Source: Paenibacillus sp. JCM 10914
GTDB taxonomy: Bacteria; Bacillota; Bacilli; Paenibacillales; Paenibacillaceae
Reading direction: 5' to 3'
DNA length: 64,000 nucleotides
Assembly (NCBI RefSeq): GCF_001315105.1
Contig: NZ_BAZR01000001.1
Coordinates: 248,001-312,000, forward strand
Shown here in pieces: positions 18,890-30,801 of the stretch. Numbering within the stretch: the stretch's first letter is position 1; each line of letters opens with the position of its first letter. The notes beneath the pieces were generated by a model. That model was not told the origin of the DNA. It made no database searches and was given only the letters and a program-made list of their open reading frames with translations. The translations under genes and the position numbers were made by a program.

Positions 18890-21142
18890 ATGATAAAAAA
18901 AATCAAACTGCGTACGCTGCTGATAGGGGGATGTATAACCCTCTTTTTTGCTTTATTGATTGGTCGGGTGTTCTACCTGCAGGTTATGGATAATGAGTTC
19001 TGGAAAGCACAAGCGCTGAGTAAATGGTCGCGCTCACAGCCGCTGCCGGCTTCGCGCGGCACGATCATGGATCGGGATGGCGATATTCTGGCCATGGATG
19101 CGCCTGCCTTTACGGTCGTCGTGAACCCGAAGGTCATTCAGGCTAACGGCTTGGAAGACGATGTGGTGAAGGGACTTCATGAAGTGCTCGGGAAGAAAGA
19201 GGACGAGCTTCGTGAACTGGTCCGGGCGAAGGATGATAAAGGTGAATTTCTGGTCAATCGAGAAGTTCGTACCGAAGGGTACAAGATTGATCAGGAGAAG
19301 AAAGCCGAAGTTGATGAGCTTAATGAGAGTCTCGTTGACAAGCTTAAGAGTGAAGGCAAGTCATCAGAGACTGGAATTGCCTTCATTCGGGATAAGAAAC
19401 GCTTTTATCCCAAGCATGAAGAGGCGGCTCACGTTGTAGGCTACATAAACCGCGAAGGCACAGCCGTTGGCGGGATCGAATCTTTTTATGATGAGTATTT
19501 GCAAGGCACGGACGGCTTCGCTTCTTACAAGAGTGACAAGAAGGGCATTAAGCTTCCAAGTGAAGATGATCTGTACCAACCCGCATTAAATGGTAACAAT
19601 TTAAAGCTGACGGTGGACGACACAATCCAGTATTATATCAAAGAAGCCATGCTGGAGGCGGTTAAAGAATATAATCCGGTCAGCATGACGGTCATCGCCG
19701 CCGATCCGAACACGATGGAGATCTTGGGGATGGCGAATATGCCGACCTATGATCCGAATACGTTCTGGGAATACGACATGAAGAATTTCAACAATCATGC
19801 AGTAAGATCCATTTATGAGCCAGGCTCTACCTTTAAAATCGTTACTCTTGCCAGTGCGATCGAAGAAAAGCTCTTTAATCCCAATGACGCATATCAATCC
19901 GGCTCCATTCGGGCTGGGGGAAGAACGCACAGAGATATCGGATCCTGGGGACCCATCACTTATCTTGAAGGCGTAAAACGTTCAAGTAACGTCGCTTTTG
20001 TTAAACTTGGATATGAGATCCTGGGTAAGGAACGCTTCACTAATTATATTCGAGATTTTGGATTTATGGAGAAGACACAAATTGATCTTCCGGGTGAAAG
20101 TCTCGGTATACTCAATATGACAAATGAATCGGATATTTCTACGATGACCTATGGTTATGCCGTATCCGTTACTCCGATTCAGCAACTAGCGGCTATATCT
20201 ACCGTAGCTAATGGCGGGAAATTGATGAAAGCACATATGGTGAAGGAAATAGAAGATCCGAATACAGGCACCGTACAGACAATCGAACCGGAAATGATTC
20301 GGCAGGTGATATCTCCGGAGGCTGCAAGAGAGACAGGGATGTATCTGGAGCAGGTTGTCAGCGACCAAGTGAACGGTACCGGGAGACATGCCTATATCGA
20401 CGGTTATCGGGTCGCGGGAAAAACGGGCACGGCTATAAAATCCTCCACTGGCGGGTACGCGGATCGCTCCAAGCAGCTCGTCTCGTTTATTGGATATGCT
20501 CCGGTGGATGACCCGAAGATTGCCGTGCTGGTCATTGTCGATGAGCCGAATACGGATAAGGGCGGCGGAGCCGTAGCTGCACCGATTTTTAAAAATGTCG
20601 TCTCCAAAACATTGAATTATTGGGGGATTCCGAAATCGCATTTGTCCGAAGACGATGGTAAGAAGAAGCAGCCGCCAATTCCGGAGAACACGCATCGTGC
20701 GCCGGACATGACCGGCGAACAAGTCAGCGAAGTGAAGGCGAAGCTGCTGGAAGAAGGGGTTACCTTCGAGCTGTTAGGCAGCGGGAATACGGTGAAGCAG
20801 CAGTATCCGCCACCGGGTACGCCGATTAGCGGCGGACAGAGGTTGTATCTGCTGACTGAAGACGGTGCTTCCATGAAGATCCCGCATCTGCAGGGCGAAT
20901 CGCTCCGCGATGCGATGGAGGTGCTGACGCTGATGCGGGTTAAAGTCAACGTGCAAGGCGAGGGCTATGTAGCTGAGCAACTGGAGACCTCGGAGAATGG
21001 GCAGCGCACGGTTCATTTGACGCTAAGAACGGCAGAGGAGCTGGCAACCGGGAAGGATTCCGAGGGCGGAACTTCGACAGACGGTGACCATACGGAAGAT
21101 AGCGATAAAGAGACTGGCAATGGCAGTGATGAAGGGGAATAG
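18890..21142 (+). CDS. pbpB: division-specific penicillin-binding protein 2B (class B, PASTA)
   Basis: Septal transpeptidase, 750 aa: an N-terminal membrane helix (residues 10-32), a dimerisation domain from SRGTIMDRDGDILA, and the transpeptidase with active-site S-T-F-K, then S-S-N and K-T-G-T. Two PASTA domains follow (about 600-660 and 665-720; APDMTGEQVSEVKAKLLEEG and IPHLQGESLRDAMEVL) and an unusual acidic Gly/Ser/Asp-rich tail. It pairs with FtsW/SpoVE for septal synthesis. The start ATG 18890 is weakly primed (GTGAGG). A hairpin separates it from spoVD. Confidence 0.93.
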   Translation: MIKKIKLRTLLIGGCITLFFALLIGRVFYLQVMDNEFWKAQALSKWSRSQPLPASRGTIMDRDGDILAMDAPAFTVVVNPKVIQANGLEDDVVKGLHEVLGKKEDELRELVRAKDDKGEFLVNREVRTEGYKIDQEKKAEVDELNESLVDKLKSEGKSSETGIAFIRDKKRFYPKHEEAAHVVGYINREGTAVGGIESFYDEYLQGTDGFASYKSDKKGIKLPSEDDLYQPALNGNNLKLTVDDTIQYYIKEAMLEAVKEYNPVSMTVIAADPNTMEILGMANMPTYDPNTFWEYDMKNFNNHAVRSIYEPGSTFKIVTLASAIEEKLFNPNDAYQSGSIRAGGRTHRDIGSWGPITYLEGVKRSSNVAFVKLGYEILGKERFTNYIRDFGFMEKTQIDLPGESLGILNMTNESDISTMTYGYAVSVTPIQQLAAISTVANGGKLMKAHMVKEIEDPNTGTVQTIEPEMIRQVISPEAARETGMYLEQVVSDQVNGTGRHAYIDGYRVAGKTGTAIKSSTGGYADRSKQLVSFIGYAPVDDPKIAVLVIVDEPNTDKGGGAVAAPIFKNVVSKTLNYWGIPKSHLSEDDGKKKQPPIPENTHRAPDMTGEQVSEVKAKLLEEGVTFELLGSGNTVKQQYPPPGTPISGGQRLYLLTEDGASMKIPHLQGESLRDAMEVLTLMRVKVNVQGEGYVAEQLETSENGQRTVHLTLRTAEELATGKDSEGGTSTDGDHTEDSDKETGNGSDEGE

Positions 21143-21163
21143 CTTGTTCTAACCCTGATTTGT

Positions 21164-21205
21164 CCCGAATACTCATGTGAAGAACGATAATCATGAGCTT
21201 TCGGG
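21164..21205 (+). other. intercistronic stem-loop, pbpB-spoVD
   Basis: Arms CCCGAA-TA-CTCATG and CATGAG-CT-TTCGGG with a 14-nt loop. There is no T-run, so RNA processing or attenuation is more likely than simple termination. Confidence 0.5.
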
Positions 21206-21228
21206 TTCAAACGGGGAGGGAAGCTTAG

Positions 21229-23174
21229 GTGAAAGTATCCAAGGTATCTCAGCGTAAACGGCTGCTCTGGAGCCTGCTGCTGCTGCTCCTGCTGTTCTCA
21301 GCTCTTGTGGTCAGGTTAGCCTATGTACAGATTGGCAAAGGGCCCGAGCTGTCAGCAAAGGCGGAGGAACTGTGGCGTCGAGCCATACCGTACACGGCAC
21401 AGCGGGGAGAAATACTGGATCGCAACGGGACCGCTCTCGTTACTAATATTACAACGCCTACCATTTGGGCTATTCCTGTGCAGGTCAAGGAGCCCGAGCA
21501 GACGGCCAAAACGTTATCCGCCCTTCTAGGGGTCAGCGAAGAGGACGTATTTATGGATATTACCAAGAGAAAATCGATGGTCGAACGAATTAGACCCGGA
21601 GGGCGTAAAATTACGATGGAGCTGGCTCAGGAAATTCGTGATTTGAAGCTCCCGGGTATCGTTGTTGCTGAGGATAACAAGCGTTACTATCCATACGGCA
21701 ACCTTGCTGCCCATATCCTGGGATTTACCGGGATCGACAATCAGGGACTCACCGGCATGGAAGTGAAGCACGAAGATAAGTTGAAGGGATTTAACGGAAA
21801 CATCTCTTATCTTTCCGATGCAGGCGGCCGATTGATGCCAGGCTCGTCGGAGAAATACACGGAGCCGCGTGACGGTTTGAACCTGGAGCTGACCATCGAT
21901 AAGTCGATACAGTCCATTATGGAGCGCGAGCTCGACCAGGCGATGGTCAAATATCAGGCTAACGGGGCATGGGCCATTGCGATGAATCCGAAGACAGGAG
22001 AAATACTGGCGATGGCGAGCCGGCCGGACTACTCCCCAGCCAACTATCAGGATTATGCAGCCGAAACATATAACCGTAATCTTCCGATCTGGATGACGTA
22101 CGAACCCGGTTCGACATTCAAGATTATTACGCTCGCCGCTGCCTTGGAAGAGGACAAGGTCGATCTGAAGAACGATCACTTCTTTGACGGCGGCGCGGTT
22201 GAAGTTGGTGGTGCCCGGCTGCGATGCTGGAAGAAGGGCGGGCATGGCAGTCAGACTTTCATGGAAGTGGTTCAGAATTCATGCAACCCTGGCTTTGTGG
22301 CATTAGGTCAGAAATTGGGTAAGGAAAGTCTGTTTCAATATATTCGTGATTTTGGCTTCGGCACCAAGACCGGCATCGATCTGAATGGGGAAGAGAACGG
22401 GATCTTGTTCAAGCTTGATAAGGTTGGGCCGGTTGAACTGGCGACTACGGCGTTTGGGCAAGGGGTATCGGTTACGCCGATTCAGCAGGTAGCCGCCGTA
22501 TCGGCCGCCATTAACGGCGGCAAGTTATTCAAGCCTTACGTCGCCAAGGCGTGGGTGAACCCGGAGACGGGCGAGACGGTCGAGGAGATCGAGCCTGAGC
22601 TTGTCAGACAAGTGATTTCTGAAGAAACGTCGAAGCAAGTAAGGGAAGCACTCGAAAGCGTGGTTGCCAAAGGAACCGGACGCCCGGCATTCATCGACGG
22701 CTATCGTGTCGGCGGCAAGACGGGAACCGCGCAGAAGGTCATTAACGGACGCTACTCATCGACAGAACATATCGTATCCTTTATCGGGTTCGCGCCAGCG
22801 GACGATCCGGAGATCGTGGTTTATACGGCGGTCGATAATCCGAAGGGAATTCAGTTCGGCGGGGTCGTAGCCGCGCCGATAGTTCAGAACATTCTGGAAG
22901 ATGCACTGCACTATATGCAGGTGCCGCCACGTAAAGATCAGCTGGCACGTGAATATAAATATGGAGAGACGCCTACGGTTACCGTACCGAATCTTGTGGG
23001 GGCAACTGTTCAGGATCTGTACGAAGACTTGAACATGAATTTTATGCTCGCGCGATCAGGCACAGGCAATACGGTGGTTTCTCAAGCGCCTAAGCCGGGG
23101 AGTCGGGTGGAGAGAGGTTCTACCATCGCATCTATATGGGGGAAGAGACGGCAGAAACGAAACACGAACATTAG
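21229..23174 (+). CDS. spoVD: sporulation-specific PBP SpoVD (C-terminal frame break at ~23127)
   Basis: Class B penicillin-binding protein required for spore cortex synthesis with SpoVE. It has one N-terminal membrane helix, the QRGEILDRNGTALV dimerisation motif, active site S-T-F-K (in YEPGSTFKIITL), S-x-N as S-C-N and K-T-G-T. A single PASTA domain (VPNLVGATVQDLYEDL) follows. The open frame runs to 23241, but its last 40 residues are aberrant. Restoring one C at 23127 gives S-T-I-R-I-Y-M-G-E-E and a stop at 23172-23174 (648 aa), which is the family-like ending and leaves normal room for the murE ribosome site. Start is GTG 21229 with GGGAGGG upstream. Confidence 0.88.
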
Positions 23175-23237
23175 TGTCATCATCTTAGGCATTGGGCGAA
23201 GACCGGATGGTGAGATATATAGAGAGAGGGATAATCA

Positions 23238-24724
23238 ATGAACTTGAAGCAATTATCATCCGTGCTGGCTGCTGCAGAGATCGAGGGTGACGAGAGCACC
23301 CAGATTACCGGTATGGAAACTGATTCACGACAAGTGAAAACCGGGGATTTATTTATCTGTCTGCCAGGCCATACGAGCGATGGTCATCAATTCGCGGCCC
23401 AAGCTGCTAATAACGGAGCCGTGGCACTCGTTGTGGAGCGTAAGCTTGATATTGAGCTGCCGCAAATCGTTGTGAAAAACAGCCGGTTTGCCATGGCAGG
23501 CCTGGCGAACGCCTTCTACAACTATCCGAGCTCCCGCATGAACATAATCGGTGTGACCGGAACGAACGGTAAGACAACAACGACTTATCTGATCGAGAAG
23601 ATCATGAATGATCACGGCAAAAAGACCGGATTGATTGGAACGATTCAGATGAAATATGACAATCAATCTTTTCCGATGCCGCGGACGACGCCGGAAGCGC
23701 TGGAACTGCAGCGTTATTTGAATGACATGGCGGAAACGGGCACCGAGTGCTGTGTTATGGAAGTATCCTCACATGCACTGGAGCAGGGCCGGGTGAAAGG
23801 AACCGATTTTCGGACAGCGATCTTCACGAATCTGACGCAGGATCACCTGGACTATCATCACACGATGGAAGATTACCGCGCAGCCAAAGGGTTATTTTTC
23901 TCCCGACTAGGCAACGCTTTTGCCAAGGACGATGCTTCGCGCAAATACGCGGTGTTGAATGCGGATGATGAGGCTTCCGCCTATTTTGCCAAGCTGACGG
24001 CTGCTGAAGTTATTACTTACGGGGTAGAATTAGGCGCGGATGTGCGGGCCAGCGGCATAGCGATTACACTCAAGGTACATCGTTCCATGTAGACACCTTT
24101 CGCGGAAGCGCTGATATCTCAATCAAGATGGTGGGCAAATTCAATGTATACAATGCGATGGCCGCTATAGCCGCAGCATTGCTCGAAGGCGTACCACTCG
24201 CGTCGATCAAGCAGAGTCTGGAATCGGTTCCTGGTGTAGACGGGCGCGTTGAAGTTGTAAATGAGGGTCAGCCTTATGCCGTCATCGTAGATTACGCGCA
24301 TACGCCGGATGGCTTGGAGAACGTGCTGCGAACCGTCAACGAATTTGCTAAGGGCAAGGTATTGACGGTATTTGGTTGCGGTGGCGATCGTGATCGCACC
24401 AAGCGGCCGATCATGGGTCAGATTGCTGCAAAGTATAGCGATATCGTACTTGTAACCTCCGATAATCCGCGAACTGAAGATCCTGATCTGATTCTCAAGG
24501 ATATCGAAGCGGGGCTGATCGAGCATCAGGTGAATCCCGAAAGTTACCAACTCATTGTTGATCGCAAGCAAGCGATTGAAAAGGCTATTGAAATGGCAAG
24601 CCCGCGCGATGTAGTATTGATTGCGGGGAAAGGTCATGAGACCTATCAACTGATTGCGGGCGAAGTGCTTGATTTTGACGACCGCATCGTAGCCAAAGAC
24701 GCGATAAGGGGCAGACAATTGTGA
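23238..24724 (+). CDS. murE: UDP-MurNAc-tripeptide synthetase, meso-DAP adding (frame broken at ~24070)
   Basis: Adds meso-diaminopimelate to UDP-MurNAc-L-Ala-D-Glu in the cytosol. The P-loop is GVTGTNGKTTT and the downstream motif SDNPRTEDP contains DNPR, the specificity sequence for meso-DAP. The first frame ends at 24092 and the second begins in phase downstream; one missing base at about 24070 joins ..ITLQGTSFHVDTFRGSADIS.. to give 495 aa, the usual length. Its stop overlaps the GTG start of murF, so the two are translationally coupled. Confidence 0.92.
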
Positions 24725-26137
24725 TTCATAAATCATTGCAGAGCATAGCCGATTTGTGCGGCGGAGAGCTCTTACGTAATCAAGACCATTCGTTAATGAT
24801 CCAAGGAGTCGGGACAGACTCCCGTACGATCCAACCAGGAAATCTATTTGTGCCGATTGTCGGCGAGAAATTTGACGGACACGAATTCGCCGAGCAAGTG
24901 CTGGCAAGTGGAGCGGGTGCTGCGCTCTGGCAGCGCGATCGTCAGCCTGTACCGAACCTGCCGCTTATCCTCGTCGAGGATACCCTGGCAGCGCTGCAAC
25001 TGCTAGCCTCGGCTTATTTGTCCGAGAACAGCGCCAAGGTTGTGGGGATAACAGGAAGCAACGGCAAGACAACCGTCAAGGATATGGTGTCGGCACTGCT
25101 GGAGACCACATATAAAGTGCATAAAACGCAAGGCAATTATAACAATCATATCGGACTCCCGCTGACCGTTCTGTCAATGAAAGAGGAGACCGAAGTAATC
25201 GTGCTGGAGATGGGAATGAGCGGCGTCATGAAATCGAACTGCTCTCTTCACTCGCCCATCCGGATGTTGCTGTCATTACGAACGTTGGGGAAGCACATCT
25301 GCTGCAACTCGGTTCGCGTGAGGAAATCGCTCGCGCGAAACTTGAGATTATTAGCGGAATGAAGCCAGGGGGCTTGCTCATTTATCACGGGGATGAACCT
25401 TTGATTAAACAGGTACTGGACGAGGAAACCACGGTTAAACCAGAGGGATTGGCCACGTTTACGTTCGGTACGGGCAATACCAACGATGATTATCCCACAG
25501 GATTATGTTTCATGCCAAAGGCATGATCTTTACGTCGAGCAAGCACACCCGCGAAGGCTTCAGCCTGCCTCTGCTTGGGCGTCATAATGTGGTCAATGCG
25601 ATTGCTGCAATGGCGGTAGCGAAATCTCTGGGTGTTAGTGATGAAGCAATTGCTCAAGGTTTTGCTAGCCTTAAACTGACGAGTATGCGGATCGAAGCCG
25701 TGGAGACCGAGCATGGGGTTACGGTGCTTAACGATGCCTATAATTCCAGTCCCACAGCGGTCAAGGCAGCCATTGACGTTCTTGGCGATATGAAGGGCTA
25801 TCGTCGCCGGATCGCAGTCCTCGGGGACATGCTGGAACTTGGTGAGCGCGAAGAGGAGTTTCATGCTCATATTGGCGACTATCTATCGCCCGAGAATGCG
25901 GACATGGTCTTTACTTATGGACCGTTGTCGCTGCATACAGCCAAGACAGCCAAGACCACTTTTCCCGATGGGGCTGTTCAGCCGTTCACAGACAAGGCCA
26001 AGCTGATAGCGGCGCTATTGGAACATATATCGGAGAAGGATATCGTGTTGGTCAAAGCCTCGCGCGGGATGAAGCTTGAACACGTAGTGGATGCATTGAA
26101 AGAACTGCCAGGCGGCAACGACGGAGTAAGGGGGTGA
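24721..26137 (+). CDS. murF: UDP-MurNAc-tripeptide-D-Ala-D-Ala ligase (two frame breaks)
   Basis: Adds D-Ala-D-Ala to complete the cytoplasmic pentapeptide precursor. The P-loop is GITGSNGKTT; VLEMGMSGRHEIELL, TNVGEAHL and NDAYNSSP follow across three frames. Breaks are at about 25224 (one C lost; restores SGRHEIE) and about 25502 (one A lost; restores PTGIMFHAKG). The corrected length is 472 aa. Both are homopolymer contractions, as elsewhere in this window. GTG start overlaps the murE stop; the stop is 4 nt before mraY. Confidence 0.9.
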
Positions 26138-26141
26138 GCGG

Positions 26142-27107
26142 ATGGACTATCAATTGCTATTACTAACAATCGGTGTATCATTTATCCTCGCCGTGATTGC
26201 GGCACCGCTGCTCATTCCACTGCTCCGCCGGATGAAATTCGGTCAGCAGGTAAGGGATGATGGTCCCCAGAGCCACTTGAAAAAAGCGGGGACACCTACG
26301 ATGGGCGGGGTCGTCATTCTGCTCGCCTTTACTTTGACTTATGTTAAATTCTCGCCTGTGGATACGGACTTTTACGTGCTTATGGTGGCAACGCTCGGTT
26401 TTGGATTGATCGGATTCCTTGACGATTATATTAAGATTGTATTCCGCAGATCGCTGGGCTTGACCGCGAGACAGAAACTGTTCGGGCAAGTGCTCTTCTC
26501 AGGCATTATGTGCTGGCTGCTGCTCGCGAACGGCCATAGCACAGCGATAAGCATACCTGGCTTCAGTTGGTCTTTCGATTGGGGACCATGGTTCTATTAT
26601 CCGTTCATCGTGATCATGATGCTGGCGATCAGTAACGCCGTCAATTTCACGGACGGATTAGACGGGTTGCTCTCCGGCGTCAGTGCCATCGCCTTCGGAG
26701 CCTTTGCCATCGTAGCGATACAATCGACTTCCTTTGCCGCTGCTTTCTGCGCAGCCGCGATGATTGGAGCCGTGCTCGGCTTTCTGGTGTTTAATGCGCA
26801 TCCTGCCAAAGTGTTTATGGGTGATACAGGCTCCTTAGGGATTGGGGGAGCGATTGGTGCTATCGCGATCATCACGAAGAGTGAATTGTTGTTCTTAATC
26901 ATTGGTGGCGTATTTGTTATCGAGATGCTGTCGGTCGTGCTGCAAGTCGCCTCTTTCAAGACGAGGGGCAAGCGCATTTTCAAGATGAGTCCTATCCATC
27001 ATCATTACGAATTATCCGGATGGTCGGAGTGGCGCGTCGTCATCACTTTCTGGGCAGTGGGGCTTGTTCTTGCCGGACTTGGACTTTATATCAACAAGGG
27101 GTTGTAA
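26142..27107 (+). CDS. mraY: phospho-MurNAc-pentapeptide translocase (lipid I synthase)
   Basis: Integral membrane enzyme that transfers phospho-MurNAc-pentapeptide to undecaprenyl phosphate, forming lipid I. The 321-aa protein has ten hydrophobic segments and the family motifs GTPTMGGVV, GFLDDYIK (catalytic Asp pair), NAVNFTDGLDGL, HPAKVFMGDTGSL and the HHHYE loop. The frame is intact. It starts at 26142 with GGGTGAGCGG upstream and is closely spaced with murF and murD. Confidence 0.95.
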   Translation: MDYQLLLLTIGVSFILAVIAAPLLIPLLRRMKFGQQVRDDGPQSHLKKAGTPTMGGVVILLAFTLTYVKFSPVDTDFYVLMVATLGFGLIGFLDDYIKIVFRRSLGLTARQKLFGQVLFSGIMCWLLLANGHSTAISIPGFSWSFDWGPWFYYPFIVIMMLAISNAVNFTDGLDGLLSGVSAIAFGAFAIVAIQSTSFAAAFCAAAMIGAVLGFLVFNAHPAKVFMGDTGSLGIGGAIGAIAIITKSELLFLIIGGVFVIEMLSVVLQVASFKTRGKRIFKMSPIHHHYELSGWSEWRVVITFWAVGLVLAGLGLYINKGL

Positions 27108-27110
27108 CAT

Positions 27111-28540
27111 ATGAAGCAGCTAGATGAATACCGGGATCAAAATATCGTTGTGCTTGGTCTTGCCAGGAGTGGAGTTCAGGTGGCCAAAGTGCTGCATCAA
27201 GCAGGAGCAAAGGTAATCGTCAATGATCAGAAGGAACGCCAGCAATGTCCTGAAGCCTCGGAGCTCGAGGCTTTGGGTATTTCTGTTATTTGCGGTGGTC
27301 ATCCGGATGACTTGATTCATGAAGGGGTTAATCTGCTTGTCAAGAATCCCGGCATCCCTTATAAAGTCCAACCGATTCAACAGGCGCTTGAACTTGGCAT
27401 TCCTGTCGTGACGGAAGTCGAGATTGCTTATCATCTTTGCGAAGCACCTATCATTGGCATAACAGGTTCCAATGGGAAGACCACGACGACTACTTGGGTC
27501 GGCAGGCTGTTCGAGAGTGCCGGGCTTGCGCCAATCGTCGCCGGTAACATCGGCACGCCTCTTTCGGAGGCGGCAGCGCATGCAACGGCGGATCATTGGA
27601 TGGTGGTAGAACTGAGCAGCTTTCAATTAAAAGGAACGCAGCGTTTCCGTCCCCGCATTGCGGCGTTGCTTAACCTGACGGAAACGCATCTTGATTACCA
27701 TGGAGGAATGGATGACTACGTGTCCTCCAAAGCCAAGTTGTTTGCTAACCAGACGGCAGAAGATACCGCTGTGCTCAATTGGGATGATCCCGTGTGCAGA
27801 GGCTGGTTCCATATATCAAGGCGCAAATCTTGCCCTTCTCGATGAGTGAAAGCTTGCGTGCAGGAGTTTACTTGAGTTCGCCTTACGTATCCGGTGCAAC
27901 TGAGCAAGGGGAAGACGACGATCGCACCATTATATATACCGACGCCCAAGGGTTCACGCATGAGATCATCCGTGTGGAGAACATCGGTCTCCCAGGTCGG
28001 TTTAATGTGCAGAATGCGATGGCTGCTTGCGCTATCGCTATTGCAGCTGGAATTGCCCCAGAACGTCTGGAGGCGGAACTAGCCAGCTTCCGCGGTGTGG
28101 AGCACCGACTGGAATTCGTGAAGGAACATAACGGCATATCCTATTACAACAATTCGAAGGCGACCAATTCGAAGGCAACCATTATGGCGCTCACGTCGTT
28201 CAAGCAACCGATCGTACTAATCGCAGGTGGATTGGACCGCGGTGCTGATTACGAGGATTTGATCAGCTCGATGCAAGGACGGGTGAAGGCGGCTGTACTG
28301 CTTGGCGAAACGAAGGAGAAAATAGCGAATGCTGCCGCGAAAGCGGGATTAAAGGATATCATCCTCGTCGATAATGAAGATGACGCCGCATCCACCCTGA
28401 CTTCAGCTGTTGAACAAGCAGTTCGCCTAGCGAATCCCGGCGACATTGTGCTTTTGTCCCCGGCTTGTGCCAGCTGGGACATGTTCCCAACCTTTGAAGT
28501 GAGAGGACGCATTTTTAAAGAGGCGGTGCATAACCTTTAA
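27111..28540 (+). CDS. murD: UDP-MurNAc-L-Ala:D-Glu ligase (frame broken at ~27797)
   Basis: Adds D-glutamate to UDP-MurNAc-L-Ala. Motifs: VVLGLARSGV at the N-terminal Rossmann domain, GITGSNGKTTTT P-loop, ELSSFQLKG, NLTETHLDYHG and, after the break, NNSKATN and LSPACASWDMF. Two frames meet at 27797; restoring one C (TGCC) gives D-P-V-C-Q-R-L-V-P-Y and 476 aa. The segment YLSSPYVSGATEQGEDDDR after the junction is in a normally variable loop. It follows mraY by 3 nt. Confidence 0.9.
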
Positions 28541-28589
28541 GTAGAGGGGTGGAAAAGCCCCTACTACGGACGTACGAGGTGGCCTTTCC

Positions 28590-29686
28590 ATGAACAACAA
28601 CCGTCAGGCGCCCGATTTGTGGCTGCTTATCTGTATTATGGCCCTGCTGGCCTTAGGTCTCGTAATGGTATACAGTGCAGGCTCTGTGCTGGCGTTTCAT
28701 GACCATGGCGATAAGTTTTATTTCGTGAAACGACAGCTGTTCTTTGCTTGCCTGGGGCTTGTCTCCATGTACTTCACTTCGAAGATTGATTACAGAGTCT
28801 GGAAGAAATACAGCAAGCTTGCGCTTCTGGTCTGTTTCTTTCTCTTGGTAATCGTACTGATTCCTGGCATAGGTGTCGTACGTGGCGGGGCGCGAAGCTG
28901 GCTCGGCATTAGTTCCTTTGGCATTCAGCATCGGAATTCATGAAGCTGGGTATGATTCTGTTTCTGTCACGGTGGCTGAGCAAGCAGGATTATGACATTA
29001 CTTCGTTCACGAGAGGGCTGCTGCCTCCTCTTGGACTGATTGGACTTGCCTTCGGGTTAATTATGCTCCAACCGGATCTTGGTACAGGCGCTGTTATGCT
29101 CGGGGCGGCGATGATGATCGTATTTACTGCTGGTGCGAAGATGAAGCATCTCGGTTTCCTTGCATTAGGCGGCGCAGCCGGCTTCGTTGGCTTGATCCTC
29201 GCAGCACCTTACCGCCTGAAACGAATTACGGGATTTCTGGATCCATGGTCCGACCCGCTCGGTACCGGTTATCAAATCATTCAATCCTTATATGCAATCG
29301 GCCCCGGCGGTCTTGGCGGACTTGGTCTTGGCATGAGCCGCCAGAAGTATGCGTACGTGCCTGAACCGCAGACGGACTTTATCTTCTCAATTCTAGCGGA
29401 AGAACTTGGATTTATCGGCGGATTAATCGTGCTGCTCTTGTTCGCTGCCCTGGTATGGCGCGGCATGAGAGTAGCTATGACGATATCCGATGGATTTGGC
29501 AGCTTGCTTGCAGTCGGTATCGTTGGCATGGTTGCGATTCAAGTCGTCATTAACATTGGCGTAGTAATCGGAATGATGCCTGTAACAGGCATTACGTTGC
29601 CATTGATCAGTTACGGCGGCAGTTCATTGACGCTGATGCTGACTGCTCTTGGAATTCTATTAAATATTTCGCGGTATGCGAGGTGA
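28590..29686 (+). CDS. spoVE: SEDS glycosyltransferase SpoVE/FtsW (frame broken at ~28929)
   Basis: Polytopic SEDS-family peptidoglycan polymerase working with a class B PBP. Motifs include LVMVYSAGS in helix 1, KIDYRVWKKYS, GGARSWL, PSEFMKLGMI, LQPDLGTG (catalytic Asp loop), GLGMSRQKYAYVPEPQTDFIFSILAEELGF and PLISYGGSS. One C lost at 28929 breaks the frame; restoring it joins G-I-Q-P-S-E-F-M-K and gives 365 aa. The cluster also holds spoVD and pbpB, so it may serve division as FtsW, cortex synthesis as SpoVE, or both; I favour SpoVE from position between murD and murG. Confidence 0.88.
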
Positions 29687-29692
29687 GCGATT

Positions 29693-30801
29693 ATGCGTGT
29701 TGTATTAACGGGTGGCGGTACGGGGGGGCATATCTATCCCGCCGTTGCCATTGCCAGGCAGTGTGAAGTGGAAGATCCTGCAACGGAATTTTTATATATA
29801 GGCGGTGAGAGAGGTCTTGAGAGCAAACTTGTCCCTCAAGAGAATCTGCCGTTTCAAAGTATCGATATTACCGGATTCAGACGAAAATTATCGCTCGACA
29901 ACGTGAAGACGATCATGCGGTTCTTCCGAGGAGTGAAGAGATCCAAAACGCTCCTGGCTGATTTTAAGCCCGATGTTGTCATCGGAACGGGTGGATATGT
30001 ATGCGGACCCGTTGTCTATGCGGCTGCAAAACTCGGAATCCCTACGATTATCCATGAACAGAATGCGATTCCAGGCTTGACCAATCAATTCCTGAGTCGT
30101 TATGCCGATACGGTAGCCGTCAGCTTTGAAGGATCGGAAGGTTCTTTTCCCAAGGCAAAAAGAGCAATATATACCGGTAATCCGCGTGCGACAACGGTTC
30201 TGTCCGCTAATCGCGAACGCGGATTCGCTTCGCTCGGCATTCCGATGGAAGCTCCGATCGTGCTTATCGTCGGCGGCAGCCGGGGAGCCAAGGCGATCAA
30301 CGATGCATGATCGGCATCGCGCCGTTAACGAGCAAGCTCCCGGGTGTTCATTTCGTTTATGTGACAGGCGACGCGTACTTTGAGCAGACGCGGGAAGCAA
30401 TTCGAGCGAAGCTGGGCGCGATGAACAATCATCTACATATCGTGCCGTACGTTCACAACATGCCTGAAGTGCTCGCGGCTACTTCTTTGATCGTGAATCG
30501 TGCGGGCGCATCGTTTCTTGCTGAAATCACATCGCTCGGCATTCCATCGGTGCTGATTCCGTCTCCGAACGTCACGAACAATCATCAGGAGGCTAATGCA
30601 AGACAGTTGGAAGATGCGGGCGCTTCGAGAATGATTCTGGAAAAGGATTTGACGGCAGAGCTTCTATTCAGCAAGTTGGAAGAGATCATGACCGATTCCT
30701 CGGTGCGAGAGGCGATGTCCGCGGCAGCAAGTCGGTTGGGTAAACCGGATTCTGCTGCCGCGATTACGGAGGAAATTCGCCGGTTAACCGGCAAACGCTA
30801 A
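29693..30801 (+). CDS. murG: lipid II synthase, GlcNAc transferase (frame broken at ~30307)
   Basis: Peripheral membrane transferase that adds GlcNAc to lipid I. N-terminal GGGTGGHIYPAVAIA, IGTGGYVCGP, IHEQNAIPG and the second-domain GGSRGAKAIN are followed, after a break, by YVHNMPEVLAATSLIVNRAGASFLAEI, the UDP-GlcNAc site. One A lost at 30307 (GCAATG to GCATG) explains the break; the corrected length is 369 aa. It starts 6 nt after spoVE, with GAGGTGAGCG upstream. Confidence 0.9.
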
